Positions 24,261-34,110 of a stretch of 44,553 bases of DNA are shown here, piece after piece. The DNA is from Salinarimonas sp. (GTDB taxonomy: Bacteria; Pseudomonadota; Alphaproteobacteria; Rhizobiales; Beijerinckiaceae). The stretch is from assembly GCA_020832565.1 (NCBI GenBank), contig JAFIEI010000032.1, positions 1 through 44,553 of the forward strand, written 5' to 3'. A program made the position numbers and the translations under genes. The notes under the pieces were generated by a model, which made no database searches, was not told the origin of the DNA, and saw only the letters and a list, made by a program, of their open reading frames with translations. Each line of letters opens with the position of its first letter. Positions within the stretch are counted from its first letter, which is position 1.

Positions 24261-25415
24261 TCAGCGCAGAAGCTGGAGGATCGACTGGTCGTTCTGGATC
24301 GCGAGGGCGAGGGCCGACTGGCCGAGCTGCTGCTTCGTCTGCAGAGCCAGGTTGTTGGCGGCTTCCTCGTTCATGTCCGCCAGGGTCAGACCATCAGCGC
24401 CGGAGCGCAGCGTGTTGATCATTTCCTTGGTGAAGTTCTCGCGGTTCTCGATGATGGTCTGCGCGGTGCCGAGCTGGCTCGACAGGCTGCGCAACTCGCT
24501 CACGCCATCCTGAAGCGCTTCGAGGCGTGCTTCGAGGTTGGTGTTGGAGGAGAACATGATCGCATTGCCCTCGGTCCCGCCGAGGCGATCAGCCGTCACG
24601 TTGCCGAAAGCCGAGCCATCGGCCTGCTTGGCGCTGACCGTGAAGCTGTTGCGGTCATCACCGGTCAACTCGTTGAACACGACCTCGAGCATGTCGCCCA
24701 TGAGCAGGTTGTTGCCGTTATACCCGGAATCGCGGGCAAGTGCATCAAGCTCGCTGCGCAGATCGTTGAAGGTGTTCATCAACGCCTGACGGTTGTCGTT
24801 GATTTCGGCGGCGTCGATTGAGACAGCAGCTGCGGTGCCGATCTCGTAGTCGACATTTTCACCGGTGTCGTTGATGATCGTGAAGCTGACACCGTCATCG
24901 TTGACGCGCGCGCTGACACCGGTGCCATCCATGGCTTCGTTGATCGCATCGACAACGGTTTGAGTGTTGGCAGCTACGTCAGTGGCGTCCAGATCGCCAT
25001 CATCCACAACTATCTCGACCGCATCTCCGTCACCGATCGTGATATCGATCTCATAGTCATTGTCTGCGTTCGGGGGACCCGCAATAGAAGCCGACTCCGT
25101 CGCATCCAGCGGATCCTGCAGCGCCTGACGCACCTGGCCGATCATCGTTTCCATCGTCTTGGTGATGGAGTTCAGACCCTTCGAGGCGGCGTTGATGGTC
25201 TTCATGCCGTTCTGCATGCCCTGCGTGATCGACGACAGGTCGTTCGCGCGGGAGTTCAGGCCCTGGGCGGTGAAGAATGCGGCGGCGTCGTCGAGCGGGC
25301 CGTTGACCTTCATGCCGGTGGCAAGACGGTTCTGGGTGCGCTCGAGCATGTTGGCAGTGCCCTGCAGCGAGAGCAGGTTGGAACGGACGCCGGCGGAAAG
25401 GTTGATTTGCGACAT
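24261..25415 (-). CDS. flagellin 2
   Basis: This 384-residue flagellin starts at the ATG at 25415 (MSQINLSAGVRSNLLSLQ), behind the same GGGAGAATTCC leader as flagellin 1; an upstream in-frame start is ignored. The ends are nearly identical to flagellin 1, while about residues 130-215 differ: here AGPPNADNDYEIDITIGDGD replaces the paralogue's Pro/Glu-rich stretch. The variable part sits in the surface-exposed D2-like insertion. The two copies may give a filament with proximal and distal zones, as in other alphaproteobacteria. Confidence 0.97.
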   Translation of the reverse strand: MSQINLSAGVRSNLLSLQGTANMLERTQNRLATGMKVNGPLDDAAAFFTAQGLNSRANDLSSITQGMQNGMKTINAASKGLNSITKTMETMIGQVRQALQDPLDATESASIAGPPNADNDYEIDITIGDGDAVEIVVDDGDLDATDVAANTQTVVDAINEAMDGTGVSARVNDDGVSFTIINDTGENVDYEIGTAAAVSIDAAEINDNRQALMNTFNDLRSELDALARDSGYNGNNLLMGDMLEVVFNELTGDDRNSFTVSAKQADGSAFGNVTADRLGGTEGNAIMFSSNTNLEARLEALQDGVSELRSLSSQLGTAQTIIENRENFTKEMINTLRSGADGLTLADMNEEAANNLALQTKQQLGQSALALAIQNDQSILQLLR

Positions 25416-25436
25416 GGAATTCTCCCGTTGTCTGAC

Positions 25437-25453
25437 GCCTCCTTCCTGGAGGC
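25437..25453 (-). promoter_or_regulatory. flagellin 2 leader hairpin, candidate FlbT site
   Basis: GCCTCC (25437..25442) and GGAGGC (25448..25453) form a perfect six-base stem with a five-base loop, 22-38 bases before the start codon. The loop and most of the stem are conserved in the flagellin 1 leader. Confidence 0.5.
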
Positions 25454-25551
25454 ACGTGCCAGACAACACGGGTTTTCTTGCGCGAATCTTAAACCGATGC
25501 GGGAGTCGGGCACCTAGTTCCGTATGAGACCGTTATTGCCACGGTTTCTTC

Positions 25552-25567
25552 CTGAACGTGGTTAATC
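25552..25567 (-). promoter_or_regulatory. shared upstream box of flagellin 2, overlapping a stop codon
   Basis: CTGAACGTGGTTAATC lies 137 bases before the flagellin 2 start and equals the block upstream of flagellin 1. The TTAA core contains the stop codon of the 116-residue gene upstream. Confidence 0.5.
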
Positions 25568-25912
25568 GTTACTTTCCATTGCCCCCGGATCGCGGCCTGG
25601 GAAGACGACGAAATAGCCCAGCCCGTCATGGGCGGGCAGGGGGCTCATCCGCGCGATCCAGCCGCGTTTGCGCGCGGCCAGCAATTGCCGCCCGACCGGC
25701 AGGAACAGCGTCTCGCCACCACCTTCCGGCGGCGGGGACAGCCTGATCGCCACGGCGCGGCGCGGCATGAACAGGCTGCGTTCGATGAGCTCCTTCAACG
25801 AAGCCTCCGCCTGCGCTGCCTGAGCCTCGCGCAGATCGAGCACCGCATCGGCATTGCTGACACCCAGCGAGCCGAGCAGCGCGCCCGTTTGCAGGCCTTC
25901 GAAATCCGTCAT
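25562..25912 (-). CDS. hypothetical protein after homospermidine synthase
   Basis: I do not recognise this 116-residue protein. It starts MTDFEGLQTG with GAAGG upstream, nine bases after the homospermidine synthase stop, so the two are probably co-transcribed. The first half looks helical (AQAAQAEASLKELIERSLF). The second half looks like strands, with a Pro-rich turn (LSPPPEGGGE) and a final YFVVFPGR strand. No membrane segment, signal or metal motif is visible. Its stop codon sits inside the upstream box of flagellin 2. Confidence 0.7.
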   Translation of the reverse strand: MTDFEGLQTGALLGSLGVSNADAVLDLREAQAAQAEASLKELIERSLFMPRRAVAIRLSPPPEGGGETLFLPVGRQLLAARKRGWIARMSPLPAHDGLGYFVVFPGRDPGAMESND

Positions 25913-25921
25913 GGTTCGCCT

Positions 25922-27355
25922 TCAGCGCACGAGAATGTTGCGGAACTGCCAGGGATCGTCGTGATCGATATCCTCCGGATAGAGCCCGGTATGGCTGTCG
26001 AGCGGCGTCCAGTCCGTATAGGTGCCGATCACCGGCCCGAGATAGGGGCGCTGGATCTCGAGGCAGCGCTTGTAGTCGATCTCGTCCGCCTCGACGATCC
26101 CGGCCTGCGGGTTCTCCAGCGCCCAGACCATGCCGGCGATGACGGCGGAGGTCACCTGCAGGCCGGTGGCGTTCTGATAGGGCGCGATGCGGCGCGTCTC
26201 CTCGATGGAGAGCTGCGAGCCGTACCAATAGGCGTTCTTGCCGTGGCCGTAGAGCAGCACGCCGAGCTCGTCGATGCCGTCGACGATTTCGAGTTCGTCG
26301 AGAATATGGAATCGCGATTGCTGCCGCCCGCCATTGCCGAACATTTCGTGCAGCGAGAGCACCGCATCGTTGCAGGGGTGGTAGGCGTAGTGGCAGGTCG
26401 GGCGATAGGCGACGTCGTCTCCCTCGTGGAGCGTGAAGTAATCGGCGATCGAGATCGACTCGTTATGGGTGACGAGATAGCCGAACTGCGCCTGTCCCGT
26501 CGGCGTCCATGAGCGCACGCGGGTATCGGCGCCGGGCTGCAACAGGTAGATCGAGGCCTTGCAGCCGCTCAGATGGTCATGCGCATTGTCGGGCCGCCAG
26601 CGCTCATGCGTGCCCCAGCCGAGCTCCGCCGGCTGCAACCCCTCGACGATGAAGCCCTCCACCGACCAGGTATTGACGAAGGTATCGAAGGCCTTGGGGT
26701 CGCGCGCGCGTTGTGTGTCGCGCTCGGCGATGTGGATGCCCTTGACGCCCACATCGCGCATCAGCCGCGCCCAGCCCTCGCGGCTGTTCGGCTCCTCGAA
26801 GGCGAGGCCGATATCATGGGCAATGTTGACCAGCGCCTGCTTCACGAACCACGAGACCATCCCCGGATTGGCCCCGCAGCAGGAGACCGCCGTGGTCCCG
26901 CCCGGCGAGAGCCGCCGCGCCTCCATGGTGCGCTCGCGCAGGGCATAGTTGGTGCGCTCCGCCGGATCGGCGGAGGCGTCGCGATAGAGGCCGGGCCAGG
27001 GCTCGTTCACGGTGTCGATATAAAGCGCACCGAGCGCCCGGCACAGCTCCATCAGATCGCGCGAGGCGGTATCGACGGAGAGATTGACGCAAAAGCCCTG
27101 CCCGCCGCCCTCGGTCAGGAGCGGCTCGAGGATCTGCGCGTAGTTGTCCTTGGTGATGGCCTGGTGCACGAAGCGGATGCCGCGATCGTCGAGCAAGGCG
27201 CGGTCGGTATCGACCGGGTCGATCACCGTGAAACGCTCCTTGTCGAAGGTGAAATGCCGCTCGATCAGGGGCAGGATACCCTTGCCGATCGAGCCGAAGC
27301 CAATCAGCACGATCGGGCCTGTGATCTCGGCGTGAACGGGCCAGGTGGCGGTCAT
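25922..27355 (-). CDS. hss: homospermidine synthase
   Basis: This 477-residue cytoplasmic enzyme makes sym-homospermidine from putrescine (or spermidine plus putrescine) using NAD+. The dinucleotide-binding loop is GFGSIG at 19-24. Family marks include YIDTVNEPWPGLY, CGANPGMVSWFVKQAL and, near the end, YTDWTPLDSHTGLYPEDID; the last is shown only in part to keep it short. The length fits bacterial homospermidine synthases, which belong to the saccharopine dehydrogenase fold. Homospermidine is the typical long polyamine of many Rhizobiales, so this supports the assignment of the organism. The start has GGGAGC upstream. Confidence 0.95.
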   Translation of the reverse strand: MTATWPVHAEITGPIVLIGFGSIGKGILPLIERHFTFDKERFTVIDPVDTDRALLDDRGIRFVHQAITKDNYAQILEPLLTEGGGQGFCVNLSVDTASRDLMELCRALGALYIDTVNEPWPGLYRDASADPAERTNYALRERTMEARRLSPGGTTAVSCCGANPGMVSWFVKQALVNIAHDIGLAFEEPNSREGWARLMRDVGVKGIHIAERDTQRARDPKAFDTFVNTWSVEGFIVEGLQPAELGWGTHERWRPDNAHDHLSGCKASIYLLQPGADTRVRSWTPTGQAQFGYLVTHNESISIADYFTLHEGDDVAYRPTCHYAYHPCNDAVLSLHEMFGNGGRQQSRFHILDELEIVDGIDELGVLLYGHGKNAYWYGSQLSIEETRRIAPYQNATGLQVTSAVIAGMVWALENPQAGIVEADEIDYKRCLEIQRPYLGPVIGTYTDWTPLDSHTGLYPEDIDHDDPWQFRNILVR

Positions 27356-27495
27356 GCTGTGCTCCCGAATCGACGGCCAGCCTCTGCGACCGGCGCTGAA
27401 CGGGGGCCACCTTGTGCAATCGCCGGGCGCAGGTCAATCGGCGCGGGCACGCTTCACAGCGACGCGTCAGCGGGTCGCAACATCGCGAAAAATGC

Positions 27496-27521
27496 GAAAG
27501 CCGACCCGCAGGCCGGCTTTC
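27496..27521 (-). terminator. terminator of the L,D-transpeptidase gene
   Basis: GAAAGCCG (27496..27503) pairs with CGGCTTTC (27514..27521); on the minus strand it is followed by GCATTTTTCG, giving a short U-run. It lies 36 bases after the transpeptidase stop. Confidence 0.7.
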
Positions 27522-27556
27522 ATTCCCGGAAAAGACTTTGATATGTCCGATTGGTC

Positions 27557-28591
27557 CTACATGACGACGACACGTGCGCCGACACGGACCCGTTCATACA
27601 GGTCCTTCACGTCTTCGTTCATCATCCGGATGCAGCCCGAGGACATTGCCTGGCCGATCGAATGGGGCTCATTGGTCCCGTGGATGCGATACAGCGTGCT
27701 GCCGAGATAGAGGGCGCGCGCGCCAAGCGGGTTGTCAGGGCCGCCGGCCATGAAGCGCGGCAGTTCGGGCTGGCGACGGCGCATGGATTCCGGCGGGCGC
27801 CAGTCCGGCCATTCCGCCTTGCGCGTCACGGTCTGGGTGCCGCGCCAGGAGAAGCCTTCCCGGCCAACGCCGACACCGTAGCGGATCGCCTTGCCACCCG
27901 GCTGTACCAGGTAGAGAAAACGGCTCGACGTGTCGACGACGATGGTGCCTGCGCTGTAGGGGCCGGAATAATCGACGGTGGTGCGACGGAAGCGCTCGGC
28001 GACCGGCGTGTTGCGCGGGTTGGCACGTGGCGCGGGTGCGCTGGCCTGCAGCGAGGCCGAACGTGTGTTGGCAGGGCGTGCGACAGGCTGCGGAGCGGCC
28101 GTGCGTGCGGTCGCGGAATCGGTTTGATGACGCACGGTTGGCGGCGTACGGGCCGAAATCACACGCGCGGGCATGGCATCGGTCGCCGGAAGCGCGCGCG
28201 GGGCCTGCCGGGTGGCGGGCTGCGCAATCGGACGCTGGGGTGCTGCGCTCTGGGCGGTATTGCGCGTCGGGGCCTGCGCCCGAGCCGGTGCCTGAGCCTG
28301 CGTCGGCTGCGGTGCTGCCTGTCGGCGCTGCGCCTGTTGCGGCGGCGGCGCGGCATGGGTGCGCGGTGCTGCCTCCCGGCGCGGCGTCGGATCGCGCCCG
28401 GTGAGCAGCATTTCCAGGAAGCCTCCACCGAGATTGCGCTGGCGTGCCTGCTGCTGATGATCTCCCGGAGGTTGATTATAGGCGGCGCGGCTTTGTGCCA
28501 CCGCCTCGCTGCTGACACCGATCCCGCTTGCCGGAACGATGAAGCAGGCCGCCGCGAAGGCGGCCAGAGCCGTAAAGCCTGTGAGTTTCAT
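27557..28591 (-). CDS. L,D-transpeptidase (YkuD domain), exported
   Basis: This 344-residue protein should make or edit 3-3 peptidoglycan crosslinks or attach proteins to the wall. The ATG at 28591 follows AAGAGG, and MKLTGFTALAAFAAACFIVP is a signal peptide. Residues about 60-195 are a Gln/Ala/Pro/Arg-rich low-complexity linker. The YkuD domain occupies the C-terminal 140 residues, with H304 in HGTNEPHSIG and the catalytic C320 in SSGCIRM, where R322 is also conserved. All catalytic residues are present. The disordered linker may let the enzyme reach across the periplasm. The gene is divergent from cheZ. Confidence 0.93.
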   Translation of the reverse strand: MKLTGFTALAAFAAACFIVPASGIGVSSEAVAQSRAAYNQPPGDHQQQARQRNLGGGFLEMLLTGRDPTPRREAAPRTHAAPPPQQAQRRQAAPQPTQAQAPARAQAPTRNTAQSAAPQRPIAQPATRQAPRALPATDAMPARVISARTPPTVRHQTDSATARTAAPQPVARPANTRSASLQASAPAPRANPRNTPVAERFRRTTVDYSGPYSAGTIVVDTSSRFLYLVQPGGKAIRYGVGVGREGFSWRGTQTVTRKAEWPDWRPPESMRRRQPELPRFMAGGPDNPLGARALYLGSTLYRIHGTNEPHSIGQAMSSGCIRMMNEDVKDLYERVRVGARVVVM

Positions 28592-28940
28592 GCAATGGAC
28601 CTCTTGGTGTCGGACGCCTGGGACGTATCGGCCTTGCCTGTCTCGCGGCTTGGCCATGAACGTTGCGCGCGGACCGTTCTGATGCAGCCCGTCATCGATG
28701 CATTCAGAATTCGCAGATCTGTTTTGAAAAAATCTTTCGCGAGGGCGTTCTATGCGTATGAAAACATCAGATTTTCAGGCTTTTACTGATATTGGTAAAT
28801 AAGGACTGGCCGAGAACGGTGAATACAATCTGAATCACCCGCCAGCGGGCACCGAAACGGATTGCAGTATGTTCACTATATTATAATCAATTGCGTCCAA
28901 GGATGACCCGACACTTCACGAAAGGGATCGACGGCGCGCC
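28592..28940. other. divergent intergenic region between L,D-transpeptidase and cheZ
   Basis: This 349-base region should carry both promoters. The middle part (about 28730..28900) is AT-rich. No gene, strong hairpin or known box was identified. Confidence 0.4.
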
Positions 28941-29726
28941 ATGTCTCTTGCCCACAAACGCTATCGTATTGAAGAATCTCTCGGTCACGACCCGCGCTTC
29001 TTTCAGCCGATCGAGCTGCCGGCAGTGCAGGTGGCAGCTGCACCGGCAGAGCCCGGGTCGGCTGAGGCAGCCGCGCCCGATCCGCGGCTGGAGCAGATCC
29101 TGGCCGCGCTGGAAGAGATCAAGCGCTACATGGATCCCGCCATGCGCAATTCGACGGATGTCGTGGAGGCCTATCGCCGCGAGATTGCCGAGGTCTACGC
29201 CTTGCGCAACGAGCTCGACGCGATGAAGCTCGCCATCACCCAGACCAAGCGCGAGATCGCCTCGCTCTACCGCTCCGAGGAGGAGGGCAAGGGCATGCGC
29301 CGCGTCGCCGGCGAACTCGATGCCGTGGTCGGCGCCACGGAGACGGCGACGAGCTCGATCCTGTCCGGGCTGGAGGATATCGAGGCGGAGGCCAACATGC
29401 TGCGCGCCTCGGGCATGGACAGCGGCAACAACGACCATGTCGGCGCCATCCTCGACCGCGTGATCAGCATGTACGAGGCCTGCAACTTCCAGGATCTCAC
29501 CGGCCAGCGTATCTCGAAGATCGTCAACGTGCTGAAATTCGTCGAGGAGCGTCTCGACAAGATGATCGGCGTCTGGGGCGGGCTCGAAGCCTTCAAGGAA
29601 ATCGCCGAGACGCAACCCGATGGCCTGCCGTCACTCGATGACGAGAAAAGCCTGCTCAACGGGCCCAAGCTCGATGAAGATGACGGCCATGTCGATCAGG
29701 GCGACATCGACGCGCTGTTCGATTGA
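28941..29726 (+). CDS. cheZ: protein phosphatase CheZ
   Basis: This 261-residue protein dephosphorylates CheY-P and ends chemotactic signals. The active-site motif is QDLTGQRISKIV, with the catalytic glutamine at 189 (or 184 if the first Gln acts). Long helices at about 75-135 and 140-210 form the four-helix bundle of the dimer. The last residues, DQGDIDALFD, match the acidic amphipathic tail that grips CheY. The first 50 residues, rich in Ala and Pro, are extra relative to E. coli CheZ. It stands alone, without other che genes nearby. The ribosome-binding site is weak. Confidence 0.9.
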   Translation: MSLAHKRYRIEESLGHDPRFFQPIELPAVQVAAAPAEPGSAEAAAPDPRLEQILAALEEIKRYMDPAMRNSTDVVEAYRREIAEVYALRNELDAMKLAITQTKREIASLYRSEEEGKGMRRVAGELDAVVGATETATSSILSGLEDIEAEANMLRASGMDSGNNDHVGAILDRVISMYEACNFQDLTGQRISKIVNVLKFVEERLDKMIGVWGGLEAFKEIAETQPDGLPSLDDEKSLLNGPKLDEDDGHVDQGDIDALFD

Positions 29727-29762
29727 GGCGCGCCGCCGCCCTTGCACTGATCCCGAAAACGA

Positions 29763-29787
29763 AACGGGCGCCCGAAAGGCGCCCGTT
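29763..29787. terminator. bidirectional terminator between cheZ and ettA
   Basis: AACGGGCGCC-CGAAA-GGCGCCCGTT is a perfect 10-base stem with a CGAAA loop, between convergent genes. The plus side continues into CGC and the minus side into TCGTTTTCG, so it fits ettA termination better. Confidence 0.75.
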
Positions 29788-29820
29788 CGCATATCTGCCT
29801 GACGGCGCCGGACGGCGCGC

Positions 29821-31473
<1,653 letters not shown>

Positions 31474-31743
31474 GAGCTTCGTCCCATTGCAAGCTGTGTG
31501 AAAATCTGTGGCAGGGGATAGCAGGGCAGGGCGTGGGCTACAAGCGGGATCGGGCGCCGTGGCTGCGCGTGCGAGGCGCTCGCGGAGCAAGAATTGGTCT
31601 TTTACACGTCAGGACAACGTGCTTTTCGCAAAATTCATGTTTGCGCGGCGCGGCGAAGTGCTTAAGGTTCAAGGGAGATTGTCCCGCGCCGACGTTCCCG
31701 GTGAGCCGGTGTCGCGCCGTGAGTAAAGAGACGTGAACACGCC

Positions 31744-32319
31744 ATGGCGACGGAAAAGCAACCCATCATCATCAAGAAATACGCCAATCGCCGCCTCTAT
31801 CATACCGGCGCCTCGACCTATGTGACGCTCGAGGATCTCGGCACCATGGTAAAGGCAGGCGAGGATTTCCTCGTCTATGACGCGAAGTCCGGCGAGGACA
31901 TTACCCGCTCGGTCCTGACCCAGATCATCTTCGAGCAGGAGAATAAGGAAGGCGGTCAGAACCTTCTTCCGGTTACGTTTTTGCGCCAGTTGATCCGCTT
32001 CTACGGTGACAGCATGCAGGCCATGGTGCCGAGCTATCTCGAGCATTCCATGTCGCTGTTCACCAACGAGCAGGAGAAGATCCGCGCCCAGATGAACGAG
32101 ACGTTCGGTCCCAAGGCCTTCATGGCGCTGGACGAGCAGGTGCGCACGAACATGCAGATGTTCACCGAGGCGATGAAGGTGTTCACGCCCTTCGCCAAAA
32201 AGGGTTCGGACGAGAAGTCCGGTGAATCCGGGCAGGGCGGCGACGCGGATATCGATTCGCTCAAGGCCCAGATGGCCGAGATGCAGGCCCGGCTCAACGA
32301 GCTGGCCAAAAAGGATTGA
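31744..32319 (+). CDS. phaR: polyhydroxyalkanoate synthesis repressor PhaR
   Basis: This 191-residue regulator senses polyhydroxyalkanoate granules and represses phasin and related genes. The conserved DNA-binding domain at residues 7-65 begins PIIIKKYANRRLYHTGASTY, and the adjoining PHB-accumulation region covers about 70-115 (LPVTFLRQLIRFYGDSMQ). The C-terminal 20 residues (LKAQMAEMQARLNELAKKD) form a coiled coil. It is divergent from ettA. No pha structural gene is in the window, which is normal for a trans-acting regulator. Confidence 0.95.
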   Translation: MATEKQPIIIKKYANRRLYHTGASTYVTLEDLGTMVKAGEDFLVYDAKSGEDITRSVLTQIIFEQENKEGGQNLLPVTFLRQLIRFYGDSMQAMVPSYLEHSMSLFTNEQEKIRAQMNETFGPKAFMALDEQVRTNMQMFTEAMKVFTPFAKKGSDEKSGESGQGGDADIDSLKAQMAEMQARLNELAKKD

Positions 32320-32532
32320 GGCGCAGAACAAGAATCGAGGCGTGCAGGTCGCGTGCGATCAGGCTTTCGGTTCCCCCGGAAGCCAACTGTCCGGTGCTTT
32401 TCGCATCCATGTCAGCTGCGTCACAGATGCGCAATCAACTGCCGTTATTCCGATTGCGCTTTCATTATGCGACAAAATCTGGCTGAATCGGTTAGTTGAT
32501 GGCACGAAGCTGTGGCGAGGAGGTGTCGGGGC

Positions 32533-33681
32533 GTGTCTGTCGCGAATGAGGCAATTTTCTCGCAATCGCCGGGCGCCGAGGCATCCGGAAGGAGCGAATT
32601 GCGCCGGGGCGCCTTGCCCGCGCGCCGGCTGCTGATCGCCACGGATGCCTGGCATCCGCAGGTGAACGGCGTCGTGCGCTCGATCGAGCACATGGTCGCC
32701 CGCGCCGCCGATTTCGGCTTCGAGGCCACGGTGCTCGAGCCCGGGGCCTTCCGCAGCGTTCCGATGCCGACCTATCCAGAAATCCGCCTTGCCCTGCCGC
32801 GCCCCTCGCGCATCGCGCGCTTCATCGTGCAGGTAAAGCCGCAATACGTGCATATCGCCACCGAGGGGCCGATCGGCCTGATGGTGCGCCGCTACTGCCT
32901 CGCGCGCGGCCTTGCCTTCTCCACGGGTCTGCATACCCGTTTCCCGGAATATGCCGCAGCGCGTTTCCCGCTTTCCGAGCGTCCGCTCTATCGTATGCTG
33001 CGCTGGTTCCACGCGCCCGCCGATTGCGTCATGGTCGGCACCCAGACCATGCATGACGAGCTGGCCGCCAAGGGGTTCGACAATCTCGTGCTCTGGCAGA
33101 AGGGCGTGGATTGCGCCCAGTTCCGTCCGCGCACGCGCAAACGCCCCGATGGTGCGCCGCCGATCTTCCTCACCGTCGCGCGTCTCGCCGTCGAGAAGAA
33201 CCTCGAAGCCTTCCTCGCGCTCGACCTGCCCGGACAGAAGATCGTCGTCGGCGACGGGCCGGATCGCGAGCGGCTGCAGGCGATCGATCCCTCCGCGCGC
33301 TTCCTCGGCAAGCTCACCGGCGAGCCCCTGGCAGAGATCTACCGCAGCGCCGATGTCTTCGTCTTTCCCAGCCTCACCGATACGTTCGGTATCGTCATGC
33401 TCGAAGCCCTCGCCTCCGGCGTGCCCGTCGCGGCCTATCCGGTTCCGGGCCCGCTCGATGTCCTCGGGAGTTCCGGAGCGGGCGTGATGGACTGGGACCT
33501 GCGGCGTGCAATCATGGCCGCGCGCGGGATCGAGCCGGCTGTCTGCCGCGCTCATGCCGAGGGCTTCGACTGGATCGAGAGCGCGCGCCAGTTCTACGGG
33601 CACGTCGTTGCCTACGGTCTGGCGCAACGCGATACGCGCCGTGATACCGGCGGGCCGATGCCCTTTGCGGCCAAGGCCTGA
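32533..33681 (+). CDS. GT4-family glycosyltransferase
   Basis: This 382-residue enzyme should transfer a sugar from a nucleotide sugar with retention. I chose the GTG at 32533 because AGGAGG lies nine bases upstream; a further GTG at 32512 overlaps that site. The N-terminal Rossmann half starts RLLIATDAWHPQVNGVVRS, typical of the mannosyltransferase-like GT4 subgroup (MgtA/PimB relatives). The C-terminal half has TVARLAVEKNLEAFL, VGDGPDRERLQ and the EX7E-type motif DTFGIVMLEALASG. The acceptor cannot be named; diacylglycerol-type lipids are used by some relatives. Two crcB genes follow after 15 bases, so the three may form an operon. Confidence 0.88.
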   Translation: MSVANEAIFSQSPGAEASGRSELRRGALPARRLLIATDAWHPQVNGVVRSIEHMVARAADFGFEATVLEPGAFRSVPMPTYPEIRLALPRPSRIARFIVQVKPQYVHIATEGPIGLMVRRYCLARGLAFSTGLHTRFPEYAAARFPLSERPLYRMLRWFHAPADCVMVGTQTMHDELAAKGFDNLVLWQKGVDCAQFRPRTRKRPDGAPPIFLTVARLAVEKNLEAFLALDLPGQKIVVGDGPDRERLQAIDPSARFLGKLTGEPLAEIYRSADVFVFPSLTDTFGIVMLEALASGVPVAAYPVPGPLDVLGSSGAGVMDWDLRRAIMAARGIEPAVCRAHAEGFDWIESARQFYGHVVAYGLAQRDTRRDTGGPMPFAAKA

Positions 33682-33696
33682 CCCGGCCCGAGCGCG

Positions 33697-34110
33697 ATGG
33701 GGGAAATCTTCACGACATTGGCGCTCGTCGCGCTCGGTGGTGCGCTGGGGAGCGCGGCACGGGTGCTGGTGGCGCAATTCGTCACGCAATGGCTCGGCGA
33801 CGCCTTTCCCTGGGGGACGCTCGTCGTCAATGTCAGCGGCGCACTCATGATCGGCGCCATGGTCCCGGCGCTGACGGATATCCAGAGCCTGACCGACGGC
33901 CGGGCCGCTCCACCGGGTGCGGCGCTGCTGATCGTCGGCCTCGTCGGCAGCTACACGACCGTCTCGTCATTCTCGCTGCAGACCCTGGCCTTGATCGAGG
34001 AGGGGGCCTGGCGGGCCGTGATCGGCAACGTCCTCGGCTCAGTCTTGCTCTGCCTGGCTGCGGTTTTCCTCGCCGCGGCTGCAGTCTCGGCCTTGATGGG
34101 AGCGGGCTGA
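33697..34110 (+). CDS. crcB: fluoride channel subunit CrcB/Fluc, copy 1
   Basis: This 137-residue protein has four membrane helices and exports fluoride. The conserved pore Asn is N45 in GTLVVNVSG, and the central Na+ site region is GSYTTVSSFS at about 84-93. Several family positions differ from the usual GGFTTFSTF, here SYTTVSSF. Its stop overlaps the start of copy 2 as TGATG, which gives translational coupling. Fluc channels are dual-topology dimers; species with two divergent genes often make a heterodimer with one copy in each orientation. Confidence 0.93.
   Translation: MGEIFTTLALVALGGALGSAARVLVAQFVTQWLGDAFPWGTLVVNVSGALMIGAMVPALTDIQSLTDGRAAPPGAALLIVGLVGSYTTVSSFSLQTLALIEEGAWRAVIGNVLGSVLLCLAAVFLAAAAVSALMGAG

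Noticed and set aside
32320-32532. Fluoride riboswitch upstream of the glycosyltransferase-crcB cluster
   Set aside because: I looked for the conserved pseudoknot segments of the crcB motif and did not find them.
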